Assembly (NCBI RefSeq): GCF_000970455.1
Contig: NZ_LAJG01000048.1
Location: forward strand, 62,001-126,000
DNA: 64,000 bases
Direction: 5' to 3'
DNA from: Devosia soli
GTDB lineage: Bacteria > Pseudomonadota > Alphaproteobacteria > Rhizobiales > Devosiaceae
The translations under genes and the position numbers were made by a program. The notes beneath the pieces are model-generated. The model was not told the DNA's origin. It saw only the letters and a program-made list of their open reading frames with translations, and made no database searches. Positions 54,664 to 64,000 of the stretch are shown piece by piece (the stretch's first letter is position 1; each line of letters opens with the position of its first letter).

Positions 54664-55578
54664 ATGTCCAACCAGCCCATACCGTTCACGCCCGATCTTG
54701 GGGCAAAGCCCGAAGTCGTTGCATTCTTTGACGAGCCCACCAATACAATCAGCTACATCGTCAAGGATCCCAATTCCAACGCCTGCGCCGTGATCGATTC
54801 CGTCATGGACTTCGACTACGCCTCCGGCCATATCGCCTATGAAGGCGCCGACAGGATCATCGCGCATATCCGGAACAACGGCTGGACGCTTGAGTGGCTG
54901 ATCGAAACGCATGTCCATGCCGATCATCTTTCCGCAGCGCCCTATATCCAGTCCAAACTCGGCGGCAAGCTCGGTATCGGCGATCAGATCCGCGTGGTGC
55001 AGGACACCTTTGGCAAGATCTTCAACGAGGGTACCGAATTTCAGCGGGACGGGTCGCAATTCGATCGCCTGTTCAAGGACGGCGACAGCTACCAGATCGG
55101 CACGATGACCGCCTACACCCTCTTTACGCCGGGCCATACGCCTGCAGATATGGTGCATGTGATCGGCAACGCCGCCTTTGTCGGCGACACTCTCTTCATG
55201 CCCGATGGCGGCTCCGCCCGCGCCGATTTCCCGGGGGGCGATGCGCGCACGCTGTATCGCTCCATCCAGCGAGTGCTCGCCCTGCCCGGGGAAATGCGGC
55301 TCTTCATGTGCCACGACTATGGCCCCAATGGTCGCGACATTGCCTGGGAAACGACCGTTGCCGAGGAGCGCGACCACAACATCCATGTCGGTCACGGCAC
55401 CTCCGAAGACGCCTTCGTCAAGATGCGCATGGAGCGGGACAAAACCCTTTCCATGCCCAAGCTGATCATTCCATCTCTGCAGGTGAACATGCGGGCCGGC
55501 CGTCTGCCGCCCGCCGATGACGCCGGCAAAACCTATCTCAAGGTGCCCATCAACGGGCTCAAAACCGCAAAGGAATAA
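54664..55578 (+). CDS. blh: MBL-fold persulfide dioxygenase-like hydrolase (Blh type)
   Basis: The 304-residue protein has the metallo-beta-lactamase motif THVHADH and the later metal ligands TPGHTPADMVH and GDTLF...DFPGGDARTLY, the pattern of ETHE1/Blh persulfide dioxygenases. These oxidise glutathione persulfide to sulfite, removing sulfide equivalents. AAGGAG lies six bases before the ATG at 54664. In Xylella and Agrobacterium the bigR operon includes the same enzyme. Confidence 0.9.
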   Translation: MSNQPIPFTPDLGAKPEVVAFFDEPTNTISYIVKDPNSNACAVIDSVMDFDYASGHIAYEGADRIIAHIRNNGWTLEWLIETHVHADHLSAAPYIQSKLGGKLGIGDQIRVVQDTFGKIFNEGTEFQRDGSQFDRLFKDGDSYQIGTMTAYTLFTPGHTPADMVHVIGNAAFVGDTLFMPDGGSARADFPGGDARTLYRSIQRVLALPGEMRLFMCHDYGPNGRDIAWETTVAEERDHNIHVGHGTSEDAFVKMRMERDKTLSMPKLIIPSLQVNMRAGRLPPADDAGKTYLKVPINGLKTAKE

Positions 55579-55583
55579 TCCCC

Positions 55584-55907
55584 ATGGCCATCAAGAAGAT
55601 CGACGAGAACTTCGCCCAGAGCCCGCAAATCCAACCGGAAGAGGTGCGGGCAATAGCGGAAGCCGGCTACAAGGGCATCGTCTGCGCCCGGCCCGACGGC
55701 GAAGACCCTGGACAGCCCTCTTTCGCCGAGATCGCCGAGGTCGCCGAACGCTTTGGCCTGAAGGCATTCCACATTCCCGTCTCGGGACCACTGACCGAGG
55801 GCCAACGCATCCGCTTCGAACAGGCCATTGCCGAAACCGATGGCCCCATCCTCGGCTACTGCCGCTCCGGCGCCCGCGCCGGCAGCCTCTACGCCGCATC
55901 ACTCTGA
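55584..55907 (+). CDS. DUF442/TIGR01244 sulfur transferase-phosphatase-like protein
   Basis: The 107-residue protein has the DUF442 fold with the active-site loop GYCRSGARA, a protein-tyrosine-phosphatase-like pattern with a reactive cysteine at about residue 96. In Blh of some species this domain is fused to the MBL domain; here it is separate, 5 bp after the MBL gene. It may handle the sulfane sulfur made by the neighbouring enzymes. Confidence 0.88.
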   Translation: MAIKKIDENFAQSPQIQPEEVRAIAEAGYKGIVCARPDGEDPGQPSFAEIAEVAERFGLKAFHIPVSGPLTEGQRIRFEQAIAETDGPILGYCRSGARAGSLYAASL

Positions 55908-55920
55908 GCGAAAGACCGCG

Positions 55921-56706
55921 ATGTTCCTCGAACCCCTGCAATATCTGCTCGGCGCCTTTTCGGGCAGCCTGGTGGGCTTCACCCTGGGCCTTTTCGGCGG
56001 CGGCGGCTCGATCCTGGCAGTCCCGCTGATGGTCTATGTTGTCGGGGTTCCAGTCGCTCACGTGGCGATCGGCACCAGTGCCTTTGCGGTAGCAGCCAAC
56101 GCTGCCTCCAATCTCATCGCGCACGCCCGCAAGGGCAACGTCATCTGGCGGTGCGCTCTCATGTACACGGCCGCAGGCATCCTCGGCGCCTTCGTTGGAT
56201 CAAGCATCGGCAAAGCGATCGATGGCGACAAGCTGCTCTTCCTTTTCGCCATCCTCATGCTTGTCGTCGGCGTGCTGATGTTCCGGGGCCGGGGCAATCC
56301 CGGCATTCCCGGCGCCACCTGCAACAGGGAAAAGGCGCCAAAAGTGCTGGGCTATGGCGCGCTGACCGGCGCATTTTCGGGATTCTTCGGCATCGGCGGC
56401 GGTTTTCTGATCGTTCCGGGCCTTGTCGCCTCGACCGGCATGCCGATCCTTAATGCCATCGGATCCTCGCTTGTCGCCGTTACCGCCTTCGGGCTGACCA
56501 CCGCTCTCAGCTACGCCTTCTCGGGCCTCGTGGACTGGCCGCTGGCAGCGGTATTCATCGGTGGCGGCGTCCTCGGTGGCCTCATTGGCGCACGCGTCGC
56601 TGGTGTTCTGGCCAACCGCAAGGGCGCCCTCAACACCGCCTTTGCCGGCCTTATCATCGTCGTCGCCATCTACATGGCCATCCGGACAGCTACCGCCTTC
56701 GCGTGA
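55921..56706 (+). CDS. sulfite exporter TauE/SafE family protein
   Basis: The 261-residue membrane protein begins MFLEPLQYLLGAFSGSLVG and has the two-half TauE layout with GFTLGLFGGGGSILAVPLM and GAFSGFFGIGGGFLIVPGL. It probably exports sulfite made by the persulfide dioxygenase. The start at 55921 is preferred over the frame from 55828, which runs through the previous gene out of phase. It is the last gene of the bigR-controlled operon. Confidence 0.9.
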   Translation: MFLEPLQYLLGAFSGSLVGFTLGLFGGGGSILAVPLMVYVVGVPVAHVAIGTSAFAVAANAASNLIAHARKGNVIWRCALMYTAAGILGAFVGSSIGKAIDGDKLLFLFAILMLVVGVLMFRGRGNPGIPGATCNREKAPKVLGYGALTGAFSGFFGIGGGFLIVPGLVASTGMPILNAIGSSLVAVTAFGLTTALSYAFSGLVDWPLAAVFIGGGVLGGLIGARVAGVLANRKGALNTAFAGLIIVVAIYMAIRTATAFA

Positions 56707-56913
56707 GCCAGAAGTTTATCAGTGCCAGGTCGTGATCGTGCGACCAGGCTTTAGAACCGTCTGCCGATCGAAACTCTGCGCAACTTCGCCTTCCGGCATG
56801 ATCAACCTGGAGCGTTCAAGGCGCGGAAGGAGCCGGTCGTTTTAAGACATTGGAACTCGAAGCCGCGTCCGCGCCGTTTTACCGTGACCCCAAACAATTC
56901 CCGGAGGTGGGCA

Positions 56914-57258
56914 ATGCTGGATCACATCGCCATCGGCGTTGACGGCATGGCGAGCTCTTTGAATTTCTACGATGACGTTCTTGGCTTTCTGGGCATCAGA
57001 CGCATCATCCGCTATGGCGGCGGTCCGGCCGGATTTTTGGATCGGGGTGAACTTACCGATTCAAGGCTATACTATATTTGTGGCAGCTCAGAGCGGAGCA
57101 GACGTAAATGCTTTCCATGCGGTGGCGATCAGGGCCAGGGCCACTGACAATGGTCACCCGGGCGAAGGCCACGGTACCATCCCGGCTACGATGGCGCCTT
57201 CGTCATTGTCCTTAACGGCTGCACTCTCGAAGCTGTCCACCACACAATTGATTCATGA
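56914..57258 (+). pseudogene. VOC family protein with two compensating frameshifts
   Basis: GGAGG precedes the ATG at 56914, and the first frame reads MLDHIAIGVDGMASSLNFYD up to RYGGG. Near 57020 the match moves to the next frame (RPDFWIGV...FVAAQSGADVNAFHAV...DNGHPG) and near 57160 back to the first (RYHPGYDGAFVIVLNG) up to a TGA at 57258. So a net +1 and a net -1 change cancel. As read, a stop at 57145-57147 cuts the protein. Sequencing errors or true decay are both possible. The 207 bp before it show no gene. Confidence 0.7.
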
Positions 57259-57343
57259 CCAACAGGCTTCAGGTCGCTCGCTGCCAAGCGGCTTTAGCCG
57301 CGATAGAGCGCACGCATTGCTTGTGTGAAGGTGAGGTTTGCGA

Positions 57344-57712
57344 ATGACGAAACAATCTGACGCCCTGTCAAAATACCTGGAAGGCAAGAATGAAGCGACA
57401 ATTCCGCTGTTTCTCCGCTTTCGAGAGGCCGCCATGCAGACTGGCGCTGCCGTGGAGGAAAGAGTTTCTCCAAGCATGGTCGCTTGGAAGGGAAAGCGTA
57501 ATTTTGCGACGGCCTATATCAAGGGAAAATATCTTGAATGCTCGATCGATTTGCTCGAGCAGATCGAGCACAAGCACCTCAAGGCCGCTTTCCACACGAC
57601 AAAAAAAGTTGTGACTCATCGCTTTACGCTTGAGCCCGACGAAAAGATCGATGCGGACTTGGTCAAGTGGCTCAAGCAAGCTTACCAAACGGTCGGCGGC
57701 GGGACGCGATAG
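57344..57712 (+). CDS. DUF5655-like protein
   Basis: The 122-residue protein starts MTKQSDALSKYLEGKNEATIPLFL and fits the DUF5655 layout (VSPSMVAWKGKRNFATAYIKGKYLECSIDL, HTTKKVVTHRFTL). The function is unknown. GAGG lies seven bases before the ATG at 57344. It is convergent with the damaged fucosidase gene and appears intact. Confidence 0.72.
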   Translation: MTKQSDALSKYLEGKNEATIPLFLRFREAAMQTGAAVEERVSPSMVAWKGKRNFATAYIKGKYLECSIDLLEQIEHKHLKAAFHTTKKVVTHRFTLEPDEKIDADLVKWLKQAYQTVGGGTR

Positions 57713-57791
57713 CGGAGGAGCACGAGCGTCCCGTTCCGGCTAATCGAAGATCCTCAGCCTCCTCGAGAAATGGGAATTACGGACCGCGCGA

Positions 57792-59378
57792 TCAACCGCC
57801 ATCGAAGAGACCGCGACCCGAGATGCGGAGCACGGTTCCAAAGGCATGACCTGCACGCTCCGGGATGGCGATGTGCAGACCATTGGAGTCCGCGGTAAAG
57901 GGTACGGCTCCTGCCCCAACGATCTCCACGCGCTGAACCTGTCCAGCGCCAGTGGAGCTTGAGGTTGCTAGCGACGAGAGCGAAACCGTTCCCGATTTCG
58001 GTCCCAGTGTGACGGCGTAGAGCGCGTCATCCTTCCTGGTAAAACGCACGTCTTCACCAGTGAATGGACGCAGCGAGGATTCGCCGAAAAGTCCTTCCGG
58101 CAGGGTTGTCGGTCCCTCCCCCGAAACCCGCCATGGGCGCGAGCCGAAAATGGCTTCGCCGTATAGGGCATTCCAAGCGCCGATCTCCTCAACAATCCGG
58201 CGCTCCTCACTGTCGATGGTGCCATCTCCCTTGATCGGCACGCTCAGCAACAGGTTACCGTTTTTCGAGACGACATCGCAAAGCCGATGGATGACCCCAG
58301 CAGCGGTTTTGTACCGCTTGTTTTCAAAGATATCGCGCCGATAGTGCCAGTCGCCGATGCAGGTATCCGTCTGCCACGGATTAGAAACAATCTCCGAGCG
58401 GAAGCCACGCTCGACGTCTTCCACCAAGGCGCCGGCGCGGTCGCTGGGCAGCAGCTTGGTGTTGAGCACCACATCCATGCGCCCGGCATTCCAGGCAAGC
58501 GAGGCGTTGTAGTAGTGGGCTGCCATGTCGAGGCCGGCCTGGCCCAAGGGCAGGTCATGATTGTCGAAATAAAGGAGATCAGGTCTATAGCTATCGACGA
58601 GGTCCTTGCAGCGGCGGTACCAGCTTGTGACGAAGCCCGGATTGGCCTCGGGCGGGGCTTCATCCCAGACGGCGTCATGCGCTTCGTGCCATTGCTCTGC
58701 CGCCTTGGCGTCGGTGATATCGTCGGGCAAGGGCATGACAGGGCCACCATAAAGGTCTTGCGGATCAAGGCCTTCCCAGAAGGTGCCGGTGCCGTCTTCT
58801 TTTCTGAGTGTTGAGGCGTCGTAGCGTTCGCCAGCGCGGCTACCCTCGGGATCATAGCCATAGGCGGTTTGCCACCAGTGCCAGACATGAGCGCCATGGT
58901 TGGAGACGCCAAACTTGAGCCCGCGGGCGCGCGCTTTTTCAGCCCAGATGCCGACGATATCACGCTTTGGGCCCATGCGGGTTGAATTCCAGCCGTGAAA
59001 GCGCGAGGCGTAGTTGTCGAAATTGTCGTGGTGATTGGCCATGGCCACGAAATATTTAGCGCCCGCTTTCACATAGAGATCGAGCAGGTCATCGGGGTTC
59101 CAATTCTCCGCTTTCCACGAGCCGATGATGTCGATGAAGCCCGTGTCGGCTGGATGTACGTATCTTTCGCGGTGAAGATCCGACTGCTAATGGCCCTGCA
59201 TGTACATGTGCCGCGCATACCAGTCCCCGGCCTCCGGCTGGCACTGGGGACCCCAATGCGCCCAGATCCCGAACTTGGCATCGCGGAACCAGTCCGGTGG
59301 GCGATATTGGCTCTTGAGCGAGGCCCAGTATGGCTCGAACGGGCCGGCGGCGATGGGTTCGCTGCGGTAGTGGGGCAT
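57792..59378 (-). pseudogene. GH29 alpha-L-fucosidase gene with an in-frame amber codon
   Basis: The frame reads as one GH29 protein of about 528 residues: N-terminus [20 protein letters not shown], then a TAG at 59187-59189 (codon 64), then without frame change GFIDIIGSWKAENWNP, AGAKYFVAMANHHDNFDNY and the nucleophile region RPDLLYFDNHDLPLG. In relatives the TAG position is a Tyr or similar. So either the gene is dead or this is one base error. A TTG start at 59399 overlaps the upstream gene's stop. The enzyme would release fucose from glycans. Confidence 0.8.
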
Positions 59379-59395
59379 GGGATTATATCCAGTTT

Positions 59396-61808
59396 TCAAG
59401 GCGCGGTTCTTACAGAGATCGAGGGCTCGGCTTTAAGTTGAGCGCCAAGCCGCTCTTCCTGTTCCGTTCTTATCCAATTGAGCGTGAGGTCCTCCCGGCC
59501 AGGCCCCGAGAGAACGAGGCGCGCGCCTTCGTCGTTGAGATCGAGGCGGAGAGCGGCAATATAGGCCGAGAATTGCTCAAGATTTTGATCTTCGGCCGTG
59601 ATCAGAGCCCAGCCCTGGTTGAGACCGGCTTGGCGATATTCCAGGCCCGCGCCAGGACCGGTGACGATCGCTTGCAGGCTGGACGTCGCTTTGTAGGCCG
59701 CCAATGCCTTTCCGGCCTTGAGAATGAGCGTATCGCCGCTGACATGGTGCTCGATGCCGCTGCGGGCGGCGTAGATATGGGTAAAATCGAGCCGAGCATC
59801 TGCGTCGAGACGATAGAGGATGAGAGCGGTGCCGCCGTCCTGGAGGATACGCGGAAGATTGCCATTGCCGGCCCAATAGGAAGGCCGCTGGTTGCCCCAG
59901 GGATCGTCTTCGCCCGGATGATTGACCCAGCTGCGGGCCATGGGATGGGTGGACAAGCGTAAGTCGATCACATGCTGCTGATGGCCGTAGCCCCTGGCGC
60001 GCGCGCCGCTATTGGTGGAAAGCTGAATGTTTTCAGTCTTATGCAGAGAGAGCAGCGCTGCGGGGCCATAGCCCTGCCGATAGTGCGCGGAGATCGTTTC
60101 ACCCGGGCCGGGCTGGGCGTAAGGCAGCAAATGAGCCGGTGGCTCATAGCGGCCCGCGGCAAAGAGCGGGAGCGAGGCGACGCCGCTATTGAGCCAGCCC
60201 TTGCCGAAGGCGACGGCAGCGAAGGGGGCGAGTTCGGTCAGGGGACCAGCGCGCAGTTCCTTGTCATAAGCGCGCCCCATGGAGCCGGCAGGGACGGCAT
60301 TGAGCGTGTGAAGCGAGAGCATAGTGAAGATGCGATCGCAGAGGCGTTTGGCGCGGATGGCGATGGGCTCAGGCGCGAGTTCTGCGAGTGCCAGGAGACC
60401 AATGAAATCAACAGGATAATAAGCGGAAGAATTCCATTCGGCGAGGCCATCTTCCTCGACGGCATCGAGCCAGAGGCCCAGGCGATGCGTGGCGATTTCA
60501 GCCTGCTCGCGGCCGGAACGGTTGGAAGCGCTGAAATGCGCATCGGGCCAGGCGAGCCCGGCAAGGAGTTGAGAAACGTGGAAGCAGAGGGCGTGGTTTT
60601 CGCTCCAGAACCACATGACATCATTGCCGGGTTCGTCCACCCAATAGCGGAAGCCCTGGAGAATAGACTCAGTTCGTTCGCGCAAATCCTGGGGAAGATC
60701 AACGGCATGCCGGTGATAGGCCCAGAGGAGAGGCACCGAGACGAAGTCGGCGCAGTCGTGCCGCTCCTCGATGGCTCTGAGCGTCTCTTCGACGATCGGG
60801 CGAATGCGCGGATCGCTGCCCTGGCTCGTTTCGAGCAGCGCAACGACGGTGCCCATGCGGTTTTCGCCATGCCGCGCGGCGTGTTCCAGTGCATGGCGCT
60901 TGCGGGCGGCGAGATCGCCGGGGAGGACCTGCGGCTCGAGGGTGTGGAGAATAGCGCAGCCGATGACCCGTTCGACGCGGGACGTCCCGATGCTGAAGCT
61001 CAGCGGAACATTGTAGTAGCCATCCTGCAGTTCGCTTCCATGGCAGACGAAAACCTCGGTTGCGCCTGCTGGTAAGACCACCCGGCGCTGCAGCGCGCTA
61101 GCGTGGGTGTGCGAGGTGCTGGCGAAGGTGACCTCGATGTCGACATCCAGTTTAGCCGGGGTGTCGAAGACGAGGATAACTTTTTCGTCCGCCGTGACGA
61201 CTTCGCCGCGGCAGCGGGCTTGCGCCGCGAGTGCCTTGAGAGCGCCGGCCTGTTCGCCGATCTCGGCGCCGGGGAGGACAATGTCGAGTTCAGTCTTGTC
61301 GAGGAGCGTGAGCTCGAAGAACCAATTCGTGTCGCGCTCCGCCATTTCCTCAGACAGGACAATGACTTCGCCGCCCGTAGCCTTGATCGGCAGGTGGACT
61401 ACGGTGTCCTGAGCCTGGTTGCGGGTGAAGGGTTCGAAGCGGGCGGCCAAGGTGCCATCGACCCAGATATGAACGCCGCCGCAAGTGGTGAGGCGGAATG
61501 AGCAATAGCGGTCTTCGCGCGATGCAATTGTGGTGCGGCACCAACGGCTTAGCCGGGTCGGGCGATAGCGGAACTGAGTGAATTCAACCCGGCGATTACT
61601 GCCGGGAAGGTTGAGGCTTTCCACTTCCCAATCTCTGTCGAGGGAAACAGTGCGGCTTGCAACCTCGCGCCAGGTGGCGATACGGCAGGGCAGATCGCCG
61701 ACATCAACGAAGCCATTGATGTAATGATAGTTTTGTGGATCGCCGGCTGGTGCTGGCGTCCCCGGGAAAGTATTCCGCAGTGATTGCCGAGAGTTCCCAG
61801 GCGGTCAC
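59396..61808 (-). pseudogene. large putative glycan-active protein, broken near its start by a frameshift
   Basis: An open 742-residue frame (from a GTG at 61624) has a beta-rich N-terminal part and an (alpha/alpha)-barrel-like centre (MWFWSENHALCFHVSQLLAG). The upstream DNA continues the protein in the same frame, then in another frame back to a likely GTG at 61808 (MTAWELSAITAEYFPG). The frames meet at a G4 run (61760-61763 on the plus strand); one G fewer restores a continuous protein. The family is not recognised with certainty. The stop overlaps the fucosidase start. Confidence 0.6.
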
Positions 61809-61828
61809 GCTGTCACCGCGGGATAGGG

Positions 61829-62748
61829 TTAGCAGGGGCGCGGGGCAATGCCGGAGTCGATGAAGCGTTCTCCATCCTCCTTCGACATCAACTCGTTGGC
61901 GATAACCGCACCGCCAAACCGGCGCTTGATCTCTCCAAGCAAGCTGTCTTCGGCCTCAATCTCGCGAACAAAGATGAACCCGATCTTCCGATTGGCGAGT
62001 TCTTCGGCCACGTAGCCGAAGATCGCCTTGGGATTGCTGTCACCCATATCGTGTTCCTCGCCACGTGGACGCAGATGTACGCCCACTCGGTCGGCACCCC
62101 ATACATCGACCACAGCATCCACGATCTCGAGAAGGAAACGGGCACGGTTCTCCACTGAACCGCCGTAGCGATCCGTTCGCTTGTTGGTCTTGTCCTGAAG
62201 GAACTGGTCAATGAGGTAGCCATTGGCCGCATGCAGCTCGACACCATCAAAACCGGCGGCCTTGGCCCGCTCTGCTCCGCGCCGGAAATCGTCGACGATG
62301 CCCGGTATTTCTTCAGTTTCAAGAGCACGTGGCACAGGGTGCGGCCGCTTCGGTCTGAGGCTGGAGACATGCCCAGCAGCGGCGATGGCGCTTGGCGCGA
62401 CCGGAAGATCGCCATCAAGTAATTCCGGGTCGGAGATGCGGCCCACATGCCAGAGCTGAAGAAAGATGCGGCCACCAGCTTCGTGCACTTCTCCTGTGAC
62501 CAGCCGCCAGCCTTCGACCTGCGATCGTTCCAGATGCCCGGCATACCCCGATAGCCAACACCTTGCGGCGAGACCGATGTCGCCTCGCTAAGGATCAGTC
62601 CGGCTCCCGCGCGCTGGCGATAGTACTCAGCCATCATGGCGTTCGGCACCCGATCAACACCGGCGCGCTTGCGGGTGAGCGGGAGCATAATGATACGGTT
62701 CGGCAACTTGAGGGCGCCAACCATCAGCGGATCGAACAAGCGGGACAT
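61829..62748 (-). pseudogene. old yellow enzyme family oxidoreductase, frameshifted and truncated
   Basis: The first part (MSRLFDPLMVGALKLPNRII...GYRGMPGIWND) and the second part (VEGWRLVTGEVHEAGGRIFL...HAANGYLIDQFL) are in different frames that meet near 62523; one missing base explains it. FMN-site motifs are recognisable. The C-terminus ends after IDSGIAPRPC, where relatives continue for about 40 residues, so the 3' end is lost. AAGGAG lies six bases before the ATG at 62748. The product would have reduced activated alkenes. Confidence 0.8.
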
Positions 62749-62853
62749 TTGCAACTCCTTGGACCAGGAGCAGTTTCCTCGATGAACATCTCATTTTTAT
62801 GTGGGCACGGTCTTGATTGGCTGACGGAGGCGTCACGCCGTAGGCTTGCAACC

Positions 62854-63591
62854 CTATAGGAAGCTCGCCTCGAAAAGCTGCTCTGAATAGGGATGGTGAG
62901 TCTCACCCTTTTCGAGTGCGCCCTTGTCGAGTTCGTCGACGAAGGTGCCGTCCTTCATCACCAGCACGCGGTCGCACATGTGGGCGATCACCGAGAGATC
63001 GTGGCTGACGAGGACGTAGGTGAGGTTCCGCTCTTCGCGAAGATCGGAGAGCAGGTTGAGGACTTCGGCCTGCACCGACACGTCGAGCGCCGAAGTCGGC
63101 TCGTCGAGGAGCAGGATTTCGGGCTCGAGCATCAGCGCACGGGCGATAGCAACGCGCTGGCGCTGGCCGCCCGAGAGTTCGTGCGGAAAGCGTTCGGCGA
63201 AGTTGGCAGGAAGGCCGACCTGCTCCAGCGAGGGCGCCACGCGGCTCCAACCATCGCCGGTTTTCATGGCGCGGGCGGGTTCGGCGAGGACGCGCTCGAT
63301 CCGGTGGCGCGGGTGGATGGAGCCATAGGGATCCTGGAACACCATCTGTGCGAGCTTCAGTTGCTCGCGGCTGCGTTCGCGGTCGACGGGTTTTCCGGCG
63401 AGGCGGATGTCGCCTTCCCAGTGACGGTCGAGGCCGGCGAGCGAGCGGAGGACCGTGGACTTGCCGCAGCCTGATTCACCGACGATCCCTAGGGTTTCAC
63501 CCTTGCCGACGACGAAGGAGACGCCCTGGACCACCTGGCGGCGGGCTTCGCCGCTGCCGAAGGAGACGGAAAGATTGCTGACTTCGATCAT
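62854..63591 (-). CDS. Dpp/Opp-type ABC transporter ATP-binding protein (DppF-like)
   Basis: The 245-residue ATPase has Walker A GESGCGKST, the signature LSGGQRQRVAIARAL and Walker B EILLLDEPTSALD. It lacks the longer C-terminal tail of most DppF proteins, so it ends soon after the nucleotide domain (YSEQLFEASFL). It overlaps the upstream ATPase gene by four bases (ATGA). The transporter may supply the glycan locus on its left, since Dpp/Opp-type systems can carry oligosaccharides; that link is inference. Confidence 0.88.
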   Translation of the reverse strand: MIEVSNLSVSFGSGEARRQVVQGVSFVVGKGETLGIVGESGCGKSTVLRSLAGLDRHWEGDIRLAGKPVDRERSREQLKLAQMVFQDPYGSIHPRHRIERVLAEPARAMKTGDGWSRVAPSLEQVGLPANFAERFPHELSGGQRQRVAIARALMLEPEILLLDEPTSALDVSVQAEVLNLLSDLREERNLTYVLVSHDLSVIAHMCDRVLVMKDGTFVDELDKGALEKGETHHPYSEQLFEASFL

Positions 63592-64000
63592 GTGCGCGCC
63601 TCCATCGCGTCGATGGCGCGGCGGTCGAGCGTCTGCAGGCGCCGAACCGGATTGCGCGGATCGGGCATGGATGCGATCAGGCCGCGCGTATAGGGGTGCT
63701 GCGCTTCGTCGAGCTTGGTCAGAGTTTCGACCACCCTGCCCTTGTACATCACGAGAATGCGCTGGCAGAACGCTGCGACCATTCGGATGTCATGGCTGAT
63801 CAGCATCAGCCCCGAATTGTTTTCGCGCACCAGATCATCGAGGAGGTTAAGCACGTCGCCGCGCACCGAGACGTCGAGTGCCGAGGTCGGCTCGTCCGCC
63901 ACGACGAGGCGCGGCTTGGCGAGGAGCATCATGGCGATCATCACGCGCTGGCCCATGCCGCCCGAAATCTGATGCGGGTAGAGACCCATGACGCGCTCAA
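63588..64000 (-). CDS. Dpp/Opp-type ABC transporter ATP-binding protein (DppD-like), partial
   Basis: The C-terminal 137 residues or so are present, including the signature QISGGMGQRVMIAMML, Walker B LVVADEPTSALD and the H-loop LISHDIRMV. The N-terminus with Walker A lies beyond the right edge. It overlaps the next gene by four bases and pairs with it as a heterodimeric ATPase. Confidence 0.88.
   Translation of the reverse strand, partial: ERVMGLYPHQISGGMGQRVMIAMMLLAKPRLVVADEPTSALDVSVRGDVLNLLDDLVRENNSGLMLISHDIRMVAAFCQRILVMYKGRVVETLTKLDEAQHPYTRGLIASMPDPRNPVRRLQTLDRRAIDAMEART

Overview
The window is GC-rich, densely coded chromosomal DNA that looks like a member of the Hyphomicrobiales (Alphaproteobacteria). 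The evidence is thuA/thuB, a BigR-type sulfur operon, a TGA-N9-TCA motif like the RirA iron operator, imelysin/DUF1111 iron genes, and palindromic intergenic repeats of the kind common in Devosia and its relatives. The genus is inference only. No rRNA, tRNA, CRISPR array, integrase, transposase or phage gene was seen.

Layout. 1-1.7 kb: a GNAT acetyltransferase cut by the window edge, a 46-residue membrane protein and an SDR dehydrogenase. 1.8-10.7 kb: an iron block, with a leftward operon (imelysin, DUF1111 di-haem protein, second imelysin, DUF1513) divergent from a rightward ferric-iron ABC transporter (FbpABC type) and an iron-responsive-operator-like site between them. 10.8-15.7 kb: PaiB-like flavoprotein, DedA protein, M3 peptidase, MFS transporter. 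15.7-18.7 kb: divergent thuA and thuB plus a LacI regulator, with two matching operator-like sites. 18.9-28.4 kb: cold-shock protein, cystine-type ABC transporter, HxlR regulator with an NADPH-FMN reductase, NudC, small stress-type proteins, a ketoglutarate-semialdehyde-type dehydrogenase and an aldo/keto reductase.

28.5-42.4 kb: a twelve-gene leftward catabolic block beside a divergent LysR gene. One part carries VOC, two DUF885 proteins, a ketopantoate-reductase-like protein, a Gfo/Idh/MocA oxidoreductase and two Dpp/Opp ATPases, and ends in a terminator. The next part carries a GhrA-type reductase, a peptide-type binding protein, two permeases and a divergent gamma-glutamyltransferase-like protein. 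The transporter is therefore split over two units, and two of the hydrolases have altered active-site motifs. This is the best candidate here for an uncharacterised uptake-and-degradation pathway.

43-49.5 kb: small proteins, a second cold-shock gene, a Nudix protein, a Na/Pi cotransporter, a decayed SbtA-like gene tail and groES-groEL without CIRCE. 49.6-53.3 kb: five overlapping genes (PepSY, cytochrome b561, response regulator, histidine kinase, VIT/CCC1 metal transporter) that look like one redox/metal-sensing unit. 53.3-56.7 kb: a BigR-type sulfide/persulfide operon. 56.9-62.8 kb: several damaged genes (VOC, GH29 fucosidase, a large putative glycan enzyme, an old yellow enzyme). 62.8-64 kb: two ATPases of another Dpp/Opp-type transporter, the last running off the edge.
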